Below are positions 34,026-44,206 of a stretch of 64,000 bases of DNA, piece by piece. The translations under genes and the position numbers were made by a program. Each line of letters begins with the position of its first letter. The stretch's first letter is position 1. Where the stretch lies: contig CM069877.1 in assembly GCA_036172665.1 (NCBI GenBank), forward strand, positions 25,135,001 to 25,199,000. The letters are read 5' to 3'. The DNA is from Prosopocoilus inquinatus. Taxonomy: Eukaryota > Arthropoda > Insecta > Coleoptera > Lucanidae. The notes beneath the pieces were generated by a model, which saw nothing but the letters and a program-made list of their open reading frames with translations, had not been told where the DNA came from and searched no databases.

Positions 34026-35717
34026 ATGTCCTTTGGAAATGAACGCCCAATTTTACAGCAATATTTACAAGGAAATCCTTCTTCAACAGTAACTACTAGC
34101 GTGGAATCTGCATTTAGAGAAACACAGACAGGAGTGGCAAGTACTGCTCAAGTAAATGTTTCTCAGAGTGCATTTACCACTCAAGCAAATGTGCCGCCTT
34201 CATGGTGGAATGAAATTGATAATTCCTCTTTCCTGTTGCAAGAAGGAATTATCAATGATTCTACACTGAACGCAGTTGGTGACGTAATAGATCGTGTGGA
34301 TTCTCGAGACATTCATTCCAGTCAACCAATTGTTAGCCAATTGCTGGTTCCTAGCCCTTTTATTCTTAATCAGCAATCTACCCAACCTCCTTTTATTATT
34401 CCACAACAATTAATCGCTACTTCTTCTTTACTGAAACCACCTCAAACTTCGAAACCACCAAATAAACCAGTTTCCCCATCAAATAAATCAGTTCCCATTC
34501 TTAAACAACCCACTCAACCCCTTATTTCTTCTTTCCTTACGCAAACCAAACCTACTCAACCCCTCATTTCTCAACAGTCAATAGTTACTCCTATTGTAAC
34601 ATCCACATCAGCCTCTACTACTTCGGTTGCTGTAACATCCGTTCCTATTTCTACATCGGAAACTGTTCCTATTACATCCGTCTTTACAACTCCGAGTGTC
34701 ATTTCTAGATCTGTTATTTCTAAATCAAAAACTCCGAGTTCCATTTCTAAATCTGTTTCTAAATCCGCTTCTAATACTCGTGAACCCACACAATATTTAC
34801 GCACCCTACGTGGCAACCAATATTCTCGTCTAAGGACCGTTAGCGACAAGTATGAAAGAGTGTGGTTGCCTAAAGCAGAATATTTGCAACGCAGAAGGGA
34901 ACGCACAATGGAACGTAGATTGGAAAGAATTGCTAATGAAAGACTTTTTCTTTCTTCTTTGCGTTCAAATCATGACTTGATGCATAGTGCGGAGTTGCAA
35001 GGTCAACTGAGTCAGTCGCAACCCCGTGTTGTTGCAGATAATATCCCGCTAAATCCTAATGACTCAGTTTCTGAAATAATTGATATATCAGACCGTTCAA
35101 TGGAGATATCTCAATTATCACCAATTGGGAATAATAATAACACGAACTCATCAATTAATATTAATCCAGTAATGATTAATAATTCTCCTTCTGTTCGTCG
35201 ACCGAGGACTATTAATCTACCGAGGACTAATGTTAGTGAATCTGCTAATATTATATCCAATATTCAGAATTTGTCATCTTCACAATCACAACCGGAACTA
35301 CTTATCCCACCCTCTCAAATTCCACCTTCTCGACTTCAGATTTCACCTTCTCGCCTTGAAATATCCTCTCCTAGTGTCCGAACCTCTACACCTATTCGAT
35401 CCCTTTCCTCATCACAACATGTTATACCCCTTCCTTCACCCTCTCCCAATTTAGTGGGAGTTATCTCAACAGCAGTCCAAAATTATTATGACGGAATTAT
35501 GCCTGAAGTCAGGAACTGTTGTTTAGAGGGTGAGAAAAATCTTAGAAAAGTCACGGATGAGTTGCAATCTTGTCGTGAAATTTTACGTACAGTTCGCTTA
35601 AGGTCTCCGACTGACCAGGCTTTAAACGAACAATATGACAAAATTTCCCTCATTCACAACCGTCGGAGCCTGATCCAAGATTTGTTTCATAATCTTGTCG
35701 CAGACATATCTATTTAA
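34026..35717 (+). CDS. Ser/Thr/Pro-rich element protein with basic coiled coil (563 aa)
   Basis: The start is MSFGNERPIL, just after the leader intron acceptor. Residues about 30-260 are low-complexity Ser, Thr, Pro, Gln and Val, with repeated PTQPLIS and SISKS-like words, and are probably disordered. Residues about 275-320 form a strongly basic heptad-like helix (LQRRRERTMERRLERIANER). Another disordered stretch with PPSQIPPSRL/ISPSRLEIS repeats follows. The last 85 residues are a folded, probably coiled-coil end. Position between the structural and ATPase blocks and its own TATA box suggest separate regulation. I recognise no family. Roles such as DNA-binding, terminal protein or scaffold cannot be told apart from the sequence. 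Confidence 0.65.
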   Translation: MSFGNERPILQQYLQGNPSSTVTTSVESAFRETQTGVASTAQVNVSQSAFTTQANVPPSWWNEIDNSSFLLQEGIINDSTLNAVGDVIDRVDSRDIHSSQPIVSQLLVPSPFILNQQSTQPPFIIPQQLIATSSLLKPPQTSKPPNKPVSPSNKSVPILKQPTQPLISSFLTQTKPTQPLISQQSIVTPIVTSTSASTTSVAVTSVPISTSETVPITSVFTTPSVISRSVISKSKTPSSISKSVSKSASNTREPTQYLRTLRGNQYSRLRTVSDKYERVWLPKAEYLQRRRERTMERRLERIANERLFLSSLRSNHDLMHSAELQGQLSQSQPRVVADNIPLNPNDSVSEIIDISDRSMEISQLSPIGNNNNTNSSININPVMINNSPSVRRPRTINLPRTNVSESANIISNIQNLSSSQSQPELLIPPSQIPPSRLQISPSRLEISSPSVRTSTPIRSLSSSQHVIPLPSPSPNLVGVISTAVQNYYDGIMPEVRNCCLEGEKNLRKVTDELQSCREILRTVRLRSPTDQALNEQYDKISLIHNRRSLIQDLFHNLVADISI

Positions 35718-35912
35718 AAGATTAAGTTTGATTTAGTGTCTTAAGATTTAACTTCTTCTCTTAAGTAGATATGTCTGTGAATTATATTGCTGTTTAATGG
35801 TATGTTCCTCACATGAAGTTGGAAATGTTGTCGAGGTATTAGGTATGTTTTCGAGGATATAAAAAATTATTTTTCTTTGTACAATTTTTAATAATTGTTA
35901 TTCGTTTTACAG
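35718..35912 (+). other. intergenic region with probable intron
   Basis: It is AT-rich with no gene. A donor-like AG|GTATGTTT at 35843 and an acceptor TTCGTTTTACAG ending at 35912 delimit a possible 70-nt intron directly before the next ATG. A second donor-like GTATGTTCC begins at 35800. No AATAAA is present, so the 563-aa gene may share transcripts with the next gene. Confidence 0.45.
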
Positions 35913-36385
35913 ATGAGTTCTTCACCAAACGTGCCTCTCGTGAAATCAATTTTTATGAGGCAAGTGGAACTGAAAGTGAGTAATCTAATTTGTATTTTAC
36001 GGTTTATATTTTTGATTATTTACTTTTTCAGTTAATGGACGGAACTCTGATTAATGCGGAAACGGCGGTAGTTAATTATCGCATGGTTCATCCACGTATC
36101 GAACGGTCACCTTCACCCAGCTACACTCCAACGCCGCTAGCGGCGGCCACACCTGAACGAAGGCCGCCGGTGCAGCAAGTGGCGGCGCCTCAACGCATCC
36201 GCCTAAAAAGGAGGGTGTTTGCGCCGCCAGTGTTGGAGCCTCTACCTCGGCCTTTACCACTAAAGGTGGAGGTGGAGGAGGAGGAAAGGGGAGAGGTGGA
36301 AGTGGAATCCACGATGGATGAATCTTGGGTTCGTTATCGTTCATTACCTTTCAACATTTTAATAACATCTTATTTTTTACAGTGA
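35913..36385 (+). CDS. two-exon proline-rich protein (138 aa), unknown
   Basis: Exon 1 (35913-35975, MSSSPNVPLVKSIFMRQVELK, 21 codons) starts exactly after an acceptor AG and joins in frame to exon 2 (36032-36385) by removal of a 56-nt intron (donor AAA|GTGAGTAA, acceptor TACTTTTTCAG). Exon 2 is rich in Pro, Arg and Glu: a proline/alanine segment (SPSPSYTPTPLAAATPERRPP), a basic patch, then an acidic run (KVEVEEEERGEVEVE). GC content is higher than in its neighbours. Near the end, GTTCGT at about 36329 and an acceptor-like TTATTTTTTACAG ending at 36382 could delimit another 54-nt intron, which would shorten the tail and still end in a stop. No family recognised. AATAAA at 36528. Confidence 0.6.
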
Positions 36386-36412
36386 GGAGCATTAGAGCAT
36401 TAATCAGAGTTT

Positions 36413-36512
36413 AGGTTAGAGATATTAATTTAGTTAGAGTTAGAAATATTAATTTAGTTAGAAATATTAATTTAGTTAGAAATATTAATTTAGTTAGTTA
36501 GGAACATTAATT
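36413..36512. repeat. 18-bp tandem repeat, AT-rich
   Basis: There are about four to five copies of AGAAATATTAATTTAGTT between 36418 and 36505, with degenerate edges. It lies in the gap between the Pro-rich gene and the ATPase promoter. Confidence 0.85.
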
Positions 36513-36558
36513 TATTATATTTATTTAAATAAATAATTTATGAGTTTTAAAGAGTGTT

Positions 36559-36593
36559 TATATAGCAGTTGATATTGATAACTACAACACAGT
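36559..36593 (+). promoter_or_regulatory. core promoter of the ATPase block
   Basis: TATATAGC starts at 36559, and CACAGT has its A at 36591, 32 nt downstream. This spacing suits a TATA-initiator promoter. The ATPase ATG is 95 nt further on. Confidence 0.55.
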
Positions 36594-36685
36594 AATAGAG
36601 TATCGCGTTTGGTAACGAGGAAATTAATAACGTGTTGTAAGGAGCAAAAATATTTTGAATATTTTTGAAAAATATTATTTTAAAT

Positions 36686-37375
36686 ATGAAGTTTCAACAA
36701 CAGTCTTTAAAGTTACCCGTACAAAATTTCGACGATGCAATCGCAAATGAAACCTTTAAACGTCACAGTGTTCTCTTCGGAGGATCAAGTAAACGCGTTA
36801 TCATTAGCGGGAGCTCAGGGGCTGGTAAAAGTAATTCCTTAGTGACATTATTAACCCATCCGAACGGATTACGTTTCCAAAATTTATACATCTGCTGTAA
36901 GACCTTATCTCAGGGGAAGTATAAATTTCTCCGACATTTGCTATCAACAGTGCCCGAAATAGGCTACTTTGAAATTTCCGATATTGAAAAAATGGTGTCA
37001 CCTACAAATGTAAAAGAATATTCAGTCGTTGTTTTTGATGATGTTCAGTGTACTACACAAAATTTAATTAAAGAATATTTCTCCTTTGGACGTCATAGAA
37101 ATGTTGACTGCTTTTATTTAAGTCAAACTTACAGTGCAATACCCAAACAAATGATTCGTGATAATTGTAATTTCTTAATACTATTTCGTCAAGATTTCAC
37201 AAATTTGAAACACGTTTACGATGATTACGTCAGCGGAGATATGACTATGGACCAGTTTCGTAATATCTGTTACGCTTGTTGGAAGGAACCGTTTGGTTTC
37301 TTAGTTATTGATACCGATTGTTCCATAAACGCAGGGAGATATCGTAAAGGATTCGACACGTACATATATCTTTAA
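36686..37375 (+). CDS. A32/FtsK-type DNA packaging ATPase (229 aa)
   Basis: Walker A is GSSGAGKS at residues 42-49, Walker B VVVFDD at 114-119, and a polar sensor Gln lies in YLSQTY (147). This is the pattern of the genome-packaging ATPases of poxvirus A32 and Polinton type, which pump DNA into the capsid. Length is normal for Polintons. I chose ATG 36686 (MKFQQQSLKLP), because the frame upstream has no other ATG. It heads a run of four plus-strand genes (ATPase, 408-aa, 127-aa, integrase) that share no internal poly(A) signal until 40077. Confidence 0.9.
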   Translation: MKFQQQSLKLPVQNFDDAIANETFKRHSVLFGGSSKRVIISGSSGAGKSNSLVTLLTHPNGLRFQNLYICCKTLSQGKYKFLRHLLSTVPEIGYFEISDIEKMVSPTNVKEYSVVVFDDVQCTTQNLIKEYFSFGRHRNVDCFYLSQTYSAIPKQMIRDNCNFLILFRQDFTNLKHVYDDYVSGDMTMDQFRNICYACWKEPFGFLVIDTDCSINAGRYRKGFDTYIYL

Positions 37376-37464
37376 AACCACTACATTTTACATAGTTCTT
37401 TCATTTTTACATAGTTCTACAGTTCTTCAGTACTGTAACAGACGTTAAAGGATGCGGATGCACC

Positions 37465-38691
37465 ATGAGTAACAAACTTAAAGCAGAATTAGCCACTGCG
37501 CGCGAAAGTTTGCGTACTAAATTAAAAACACTTAAATCCGATATTGCACAAGCAAAACATCATGCGGAGCAATCAAAAAAGTATCTGCAGACAACTTATT
37601 CACCTATTGTAGAGCCACTCCGAGATATTGTCAATAAGCTAGATGTTGTTCGCAGCGTATTACCTATGAAAGAGGAGCAACAGTCATACGAAGCCAGTGA
37701 AAAGAAATTGAAAGAGGAGCCAAAGAGTTCTTTCCTACGAAAAAGACCGATTTATAAATTGAGATCTGATCCTTCTTTCATACGAAGAAGACCGAGTTAT
37801 AAATTAAAATCCGATCCTTCGTCGCGAATTGGATTGTCAGAGGAGCATGATGTGGGTACTTCAACGCCACTTGGACGTGAAATTAAACAACCTTCCATCT
37901 TAGAAGATGAAGAAATTCTTGAGGTTCCTCATGAAAAGTCCACATCTCCAACTTCAAAATCTGTTTATGAAGAAGCAGAAGAATATGACACCGAAAGCAG
38001 TAACCCCCCTGCGGACGAATCCCTGGCTCATGCTCGTACACTTCTAGAAGAACGAAAATCATTACTTCGGACTAGATTAGAATCACCGCTGGTGGAAGCT
38101 GCCTTAGAATCGTATCATCCGTTAGCACGTGATTATGTTACACGATTTGAAACTGATGTAGAAAATGAATTCGATACAAAATACGGTGTAAGAGAAGAAG
38201 ATGAGAGATTGTTTGTTGGGAACCAGGAGCTTAAGTTTGACGGTCCCGATCTTGTAATTGGAGACTTGGCGTATAAGGGTACTAAAGGTTTATACGAGCT
38301 GGTTTTTAAGAAAAATCCAGAGAAATTTACGTTTCACGATGTGCGAGACTATAGAGATATATTGAGAAGAACTAGTGCGTTTAAAGTTAATTATAATCCC
38401 TCAGGGCGAATATCTGCAAGCAGAGGATTTAAATATGTGAATATTATAAAACCAATAATTCAGGGAAAACCACCAAACGTTTGGTGGGCGCGAAGCTGGA
38501 AAACAGGTGGAGCTTTGGAGAAAAAGCTTGTACCTAACAAATGTTTGCAGTATCAATACTGGGATGATCCTAACGAACTAGTAGAACGATTGCGTTTATT
38601 GAACGCATCCAAATCAGCAGGTCACTCCGCACATAACAATGAAATCATAGCGATCATTGAAGAATTAAAAGAGGCTAAAATTATTTTGTAA
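37465..38691 (+). CDS. conserved Polinton-associated protein (408 aa)
   Basis: ATG 37465 (CACCATGAG, good context). The N-terminal 60 residues form a coiled coil (LATARESLRTKLKTLKSDIA). Residues about 88-120 contain a near-duplicate (FLRKRPIYKLRSDPS, FIRRRPSYKLKSDPS). A disordered acidic linker follows. The last 160 residues are a conserved domain with YKGTKGLYELVFKKNP and, near the end, YWDDPNELVERLRLLNAS and NNEIIAIIEELKEA. This C-terminal domain is common in insect genomes next to such elements; I associate it with an uncharacterised domain family (possibly DUF8207, unverified). Function unknown. Confidence 0.75.
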   Translation: MSNKLKAELATARESLRTKLKTLKSDIAQAKHHAEQSKKYLQTTYSPIVEPLRDIVNKLDVVRSVLPMKEEQQSYEASEKKLKEEPKSSFLRKRPIYKLRSDPSFIRRRPSYKLKSDPSSRIGLSEEHDVGTSTPLGREIKQPSILEDEEILEVPHEKSTSPTSKSVYEEAEEYDTESSNPPADESLAHARTLLEERKSLLRTRLESPLVEAALESYHPLARDYVTRFETDVENEFDTKYGVREEDERLFVGNQELKFDGPDLVIGDLAYKGTKGLYELVFKKNPEKFTFHDVRDYRDILRRTSAFKVNYNPSGRISASRGFKYVNIIKPIIQGKPPNVWWARSWKTGGALEKKLVPNKCLQYQYWDDPNELVERLRLLNASKSAGHSAHNNEIIAIIEELKEAKIIL

Positions 38692-38759
38692 ATTGTAGTA
38701 TTTAGTGGAGTGCAAGCGAGCACACATTTCAGTTTCACATAGTTGTTGATTGATTCACA

Positions 38760-39143
38760 ATGACTATTGATAAGTTTGGAAGACACGTTCATAAACACAC
38801 AGTTTTCAAACACATTGCTGCTACACCATTATTTTACGAAACATTATTAGACTTTCAGAGTCAAGAGCTTAACGCCGAAAGTGTGTATTTGCTTTCAAAT
38901 AGAGGTCACCAAACGACGTATACGATCCAAGAAACTTGCGTTGTTAAAAAAGTACTTATTCATCAACCTACTATTGTCAACATTACAGTATCCATCAACG
39001 CTATAAATTGTACTGATACTTTAATTGGAAGAACGTTGAATGTGGGAGATCAAATCTCGTTTACTTGCACATCTTTAGTTTGTGCAGTTCCATTATTTGT
39101 TGAATTCATCGTAAGAAAACGAGTTCTAACTGAAAATGTCTAA
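38760..39143 (+). CDS. small beta-rich protein (127 aa), possible spike/fibre-type
   Basis: It starts MTIDKFGRHVHKH. The rest is hydrophobic beta-strand-like sequence with Cys at several sites (TCVVKKVLIHQPTIVNITVSI, ISFTCTSLVCAVPLFVEFIV). The stop at 39141 overlaps the integrase start by 8 nt. Short beta proteins beginning in this way occur in insect Polintons; a surface spike or fibre tip is a guess from composition only. An initiator-like TTTCAGTTTCA lies about 30 nt upstream of the ATG. Confidence 0.6.
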   Translation: MTIDKFGRHVHKHTVFKHIAATPLFYETLLDFQSQELNAESVYLLSNRGHQTTYTIQETCVVKKVLIHQPTIVNITVSINAINCTDTLIGRTLNVGDQISFTCTSLVCAVPLFVEFIVRKRVLTENV

Positions 39144-40078
39144 TCTATCTTCTAATGTGAAACGTGATGTTGTTAATGAGTTGCACAAACCAGCAAGGAA
39201 AAACTTTCGCCGTCGTCGAGTAATAATAAAAGGACTCAGAGATCTCTTCCAAGCAGACTTAATTGAAATGCTACCTTATGCCAAGATAAACAAAGGATAC
39301 AAATACATTCTGACAGTGATCAACGCATTTTCCAAGTATGCTTGGGGAATACCATTAAAAAATAAGACAGGTAAAGAAGTAACCAAAGCTTTTCAATCGA
39401 TTTTATCTGAAGGTAGAAATTCTGTACCGAAAAATATACAAACAGATAACGGAAAGGAATTTTACAATGCAGAGTTCCAAAATTTAATGAAGAAATATAG
39501 AATTAATCACTATAGCGCATACTCTAATTTAAAAAGTTCGATAGTCGAAAGATTTAATAGAACCCTAAAACAAAAAATGTGGAAAGAATTTAGCATGCAA
39601 GGAAATTTCGGATGGTTCAATTTATTACCAAGGCTAATTGAAGAATACAATAACACTGTTCACAGTACGACGGGTTACAAACCCAGCAAGATAAATCAAA
39701 GAAATGCGCAAAGTATTTTACAGTCCGTCTACAGCAACCTTAAAATTGTGGATCCAAGAATTGCAAAATTTAAAATTGGAGATCATGTGCGCATCAGTAA
39801 ATAGACAAGCATTTTCGAAGATGTACACTCCGAATTGGTCCAACGAAATATTTACCATTTCGTCGGTGCAGAATACTAATCCCAGAACATATCTAATTAA
39901 AGACGCTGATGGTGAAGCCATTCTTGGTGGGTTTTATGAGTACGAGTTACAAAAAGTAAAACATCCAGATATATATTTAATTAATGTATTGAGAGAAAAA
40001 GGTAATAAGGCGCTCGTAAGTTATTTAGGATTGAGTTCTAAACATGATTCATGGATACCAAAACGCAATGTTTTATAA
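39136..40078 (+). pseudogene. retroviral-like DDE integrase with chromodomain, frameshifted
   Basis: The integrase inserts the element DNA and makes the 6-bp target duplication. The catalytic core is intact: D41 in FQADLIEM, D104 in IQTDNGKEF and E139 in SSIVERFNRTLK, with D-35-E spacing. The first frame ends at TAG 39802-39804, just after KIGDHVRISK. The missing C-terminal part continues at once in the next frame (codons from 39803) to 40078 and includes a chromodomain-like end (NVLREKGNKALVSYLG, KHDSWIP), which may guide insertion to chromatin. The shift equals one extra or two missing bases; the spacing in the family as I recall it favours a two-base loss. The visible N-terminal part lacks a clear HHCC zinc finger. 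The truncated 222-aa product keeps the catalytic core but loses the C-terminal DNA/chromatin-binding part. Confidence 0.85.
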
Positions 40079-40082
40079 TAAA
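40077..40082 (+). terminator. poly(A) signal for the ATPase-integrase block
   Basis: AATAAA overlaps the end of the integrase frame. The 3' ends of the plus-strand block and of PolB on the other strand face each other across only about 110 bp. Confidence 0.6.
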
Positions 40083-40149
40083 TATTTATTAACTACAACT
40101 GTAAACATACAATACTCACAATACACAATAAATGAATTTTACAAATTAA

Positions 40150-40194
40150 TTTATTTACTTTCTAACAGAACTTATAGATAAAACATACTTTATT
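40150..40194 (-). terminator. poly(A) signals for PolB
   Basis: On the minus strand AATAAA occurs at 40194-40189, overlapping the PolB stop region, and at 40155-40150. Both suit the PolB transcript. Confidence 0.5.
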
Positions 40195-43100
40195 TATTTT
40201 CTAATTCTTTTTCCAGTTTTTCAATTAGTTCTTTTAGTGTTTTATCTCTTTCTATATCAGCAATTTTATGGTGACCCCACGCCAGAGTATGAATTTTGTC
40301 ATCCAAAATATAACGTTTATCGTCTTTAGATGATAAGGCAATTTTATTTTTCAACTCTGTATACACCGTATGAAAATCTGAGTGAAACACGTACATCTTT
40401 TTAAAAATAAAACCATCTCGTTCAATGATTTCTTTGTAGTCATCTACAGATAAGTATTTATCTATAACGTATTTTTTAACACCTTTTGCTTTCTTAGTAC
40501 ATTTTGAAATAAGCTTTACACAGTAGGCTTTCGCACCGGTCCCGATAAAAGATTCTATAACCTGTCCTGCGTATTCGTCTTTAAATCGTCCAATAACTGA
40601 TTCAGTTCGAGGCATTTCATGTACATTATTCGGTGGGTAATTTGAAGTATCAAATTTATCTAAATTTTGCTTTATGTCATCGTATACATTATCAGTATTA
40701 ACGGTCAGTATTAAACTATCCGTATCAGTATATAATAAAGCTGCTCTATTGTTATATTTTCGCTTTATAAAATTGTAATAAAAATCGTACATTACTGTTT
40801 TTGATATTTCCAAAACACAAAACCCTACGTATAAAGGTTTATTATAATTTACTTGTACTTTGCATAATTCTATTGCGGCCAGGTGATCACTAAAAATTTT
40901 ACTCGATTTATAGTTTGGTTTAGCTATCAATGATTCAGCTCCCGGTCTTCGATTATGGGTTTCCCAGCTGGTGGCCAATTTAATGTCGACGCGATTCTCA
41001 ACATTTTCCATAGTTTTACCGAAAACACTATTATTTAATAATTTGTAAAAATTTTTTTCGAATTCGTTTTTAGCTTCAGCTCGTTTTTGTGAATTAAAGT
41101 CTATGTATATTTTTAGCCAACGAGATTGCTTAAATTTAATTGCCCTATGAATTTGGTTTAATATTAAACCATTTTCCAAACATTGTTTCAGATTTAAATA
41201 GTGAATTATGTATTTCCTTTTGTTGTACAGATTTGGAATAAGTTTACCATATTTCGAATTTGGAGGAATTATGTTTTCCGGACAAAATGGTAATTCGTTG
41301 TGGTTGTCATGTAAATGAGTCGGGTATTCCAAATCTACTTCGAATATGTACCCGACATCTGAATTTTCTTCTAACTCTGAAATGTTAAGATTGTTAATCT
41401 CTTCTGTACACAACCAAGTAAATTCTCCCCACGGAAATCTGGAACACATTGCGTGACCGTACAGATTTGTAGCATCAAGATATAGTAAATATTTAGTTGC
41501 CTTCTTAGAGTCAAAACCATGCACAAATTTATTATTAGCGTTTTCGATTCTTTTAGTGCACATACTCACTCCACCGCGTATACCCATTCTAAAAAAATGT
41601 AGCATATCAACATCTTGCAGTAACTCTAATTTAATTTTTGTCATTCTTAACATTGCATCCCAACTTAATCCTGGAGCGGTGAAAAAATGGCAAGGATCTA
41701 GTTTGTAATTATCAATACAAAGGTCTCTGAAATTTTCAAATACGTCTGCCAACAGTAAAACATCAGATGTTACGTATACATCACTGTAATCACCCATAGT
41801 TTTACAGTTAAATAAATTCCAAACGCGCTGTGCTCTCTCATAATCTTCATCACTTACGTGTTCATCATACAGCACATCATAAAAATCTTTCTTAGAAGGT
41901 AAAGTGGCAAAATCTAATTTCATGAGTGAGTCAATAAAACAATACGGGAAAATTCCTTTTTGACGTATTAATTTAAACATCTCCTCATCGTTAAAATATT
42001 TTCTAATTTCCCTACATTGCCAATCTTCCAAGTATGAACTTAATTTCTCTAAAGACGATTGCATGAAACGAAAAGAATCTACAAATCTTATTTTGAAATA
42101 TACTTTACGCTTTTTACCTTTACAGTCTGTCTTATCCCCCACGTGTATTAATTTCGAAAAGGATATATATTTTTCCTTATTTTGTGCGATCACGTCCACA
42201 TCTTCACCTTCTAATGCCATTGTCTTTACAAACAAGTGACTGTCATAATTAGAAAGATTATGAAAAAACACTGGAATAAATTTTGGTATTTTAAAATTAA
42301 TGTTGCACACAGAGTGAGCAGCACCTCTAAACGCTCCCGATAAATGTTCGTGATCACGCACCTTCTCCTTAACATCTAATATTGGTTTTTCACAAATATG
42401 ACACATTGTTGCACGGTCGTATGCCTCTTTTTCTTCTCGTGTTAAATCAGTCATCGGCTCAATTTTACTTAAATATTTATCGTAAATTTCTTTAATATCT
42501 TTTTCTAACCATTTTATAAACTCCGTGGCGGCATTCTCTCCGCGATATAACTTTAACATTGACAAATTTGCATTGAAACTGCACTTAATGTAATATGCAA
42601 ATGAATGAGGTTCGTGTTCATAACACTTAACAGTGAAAGATTTATCTGGATTTGGTTCTACTCTGTCCAGTGGTTTTAGCAATGCTTCGAAATCGGCATA
42701 TATAACAAAAGGAAGTTTTAACTGTTTTTCAAAATTTTCAAATTGTAATATATTCTCTGGCAAAGATTCACCATACTTATTTATTTTTAACTCTGTCGAT
42801 GGTAAAACTGTTTTGATAACTTTACAGTCTTCCCTCTCGTGTCGTTGCAATTTTTCAATACATGGAAAATACACTAAACATCCTTCACAAATATATTTCT
42901 CGTGACCGTGATGTGAAGTCTGTTTTGACACTAAACGTGATAAATTTTTAATCCAACAATAGTGAGTATTTCCGTTGTTGTCATCAATTAATAATAAGTT
43001 TATATGAATATTTTTTCTATTTTTAGTAAAATGTAACGGTCCTACAACTTCATCAACCGTAACCTTACCATTATAATGGGAACCGAGTCCGTAGACATTT

Positions 43101-44043
43101 ATAGAAATATTGTTCTTGCTTTCAAATTTCTTCACGTCACAAACTTTCAGTGGAAATTCTAGGTCAGTGAAATCCGCTACTGTGTTATAATGGGGATACG
43201 AAGACATCCTTTGAGGAAGACCTGTCGGTTGACACATCGCTGACGTTATCGCCCAGGCAAAGCAAGCGTTGTCGTTATTTCTGACATTTATGACAGCTTT
43301 CTTCGCACTTATTGAAGACGGTAATGGCATGAAGCTGGATGCTTTCAGTGGATTGTATTTATTAATGTTGACTTCCATATATAAAATTCTGCACAAAGTC
43401 CATCCTGTAACAATATTTGCAACTTTAAGTTTTATTCTAAACGATTGCACCTATTATTTGTTTTACCTGAATCTCTCTCCTGAAATTCCGACATTTTTAC
43501 ATGTATTTCGTTTACAAAATCACGATATATATTGTATATATCAGTTCCAAAACAAGTTATTTTATTCTTGGTGTTAAAAGATTTTATCTCAGAACTTTCT
43601 TTAGAATCTAAGAAATATACTCCGAAAATTTCCACATTCCACTTTAATGCTTTATGGATGTCTAATATACTTTGAACCAAAGTTAGTACTTTTTCTTGAA
43701 TATTGTACATAAAATCCTCGACATCGACATAATTGTAAGGTTCCGTTATACGGTACGTTACGATTTTATCTCCGAATGCACCAGCTATCTTCTCCACGCC
43801 GTTATCGACGACCACAAAAGCATTACTTTTATGTGAATTACTACGCAAATGTGCTGAGAAACACTTTCTGCTGACGTATATTTCACACACATCACATTTC
43901 ATAACGTTCACCTGGTCAACAACTTTGGACGGTCCGGCAATTTCATCTAATTTCAAACGTTTTCCCTGGCATGACGTACGCAAATGACGATTCATATTAT
44001 CGATTCGCGTAAATTGTTTGCCACACTGATTGCAATCAAACAT
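40190..44043 (-). CDS. polB: DNA polymerase B, protein-primed type, with one intron (1263 aa)
   Basis: It replicates the element. Two exons (44043-43467 and 43404-40190) join in frame when a 62-nt intron is removed. Numbering is for the joined product. C2H2-type fingers lie at 4-25 and 50-71. A further finger (about 365-387) is followed by the exonuclease: Exo I D430/E432 (YADFEAL), Exo II D580 (NYDSHLF) and Exo III Y736/D740. An HNH/endonuclease-VII-like Cys/His insert lies at about 527-560 (CHIC, DHEH, HSVC). Polymerase motif A is D836 (DATNLYG), motif B K980-G988 (NNSVFG), and motif C D1086/D1088 (YTDTDS). All catalytic residues are present, so it looks functional. ATG 44043 is used; without splicing the second exon has no ATG start upstream of its conserved region. 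Convergent with integrase. Confidence 0.93.
43405..43466 (-). other. 62-nt GT-AG intron in PolB
   Basis: Read on the minus strand: donor TTCAG|GTAAAACAAATAATAG, acceptor AATATTGTTACAG|GATGG. Removal restores a continuous frame across a conserved Ser-Gly-Trp position. Retention gives an early stop 11 codons after the junction. Confidence 0.85.
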
Positions 44044-44123
44044 GTTTTATAATTTTAATAAGCACTATCACGTTCACTACGTTCAATAAGTTGGTAAACT
44101 CAATCTGAGGGTCAACCGTCGTC

Positions 44124-44155
44124 TGCGGATATCAAATTAAACACCTCCTTAAATA
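44124..44155 (-). promoter_or_regulatory. PolB core promoter
   Basis: On the minus strand TATTTAAG starts at 44155, and a CAGAC word has its A at 44124, 31 nt downstream. This lies about 80 nt before the PolB ATG. The initiator match is weak. Confidence 0.5.
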
Positions 44156-44206
44156 GGTACATATTCAATAACAGGTTGCGTCAGGGTTATTTCAAAACAA
44201 TTACAT

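Noticed and set aside
36072..36344. Minus-strand 90-codon proline-rich frame
   Set aside because: It is antisense to the spliced Pro-rich gene; its proline content is the reverse of the GGNGG-rich sense sequence.
43405..43466. Frameshift mutation in PolB
   Set aside because: The interruption has consensus GT-AG borders, is 62 nt long, and its removal gives a continuous conserved frame.
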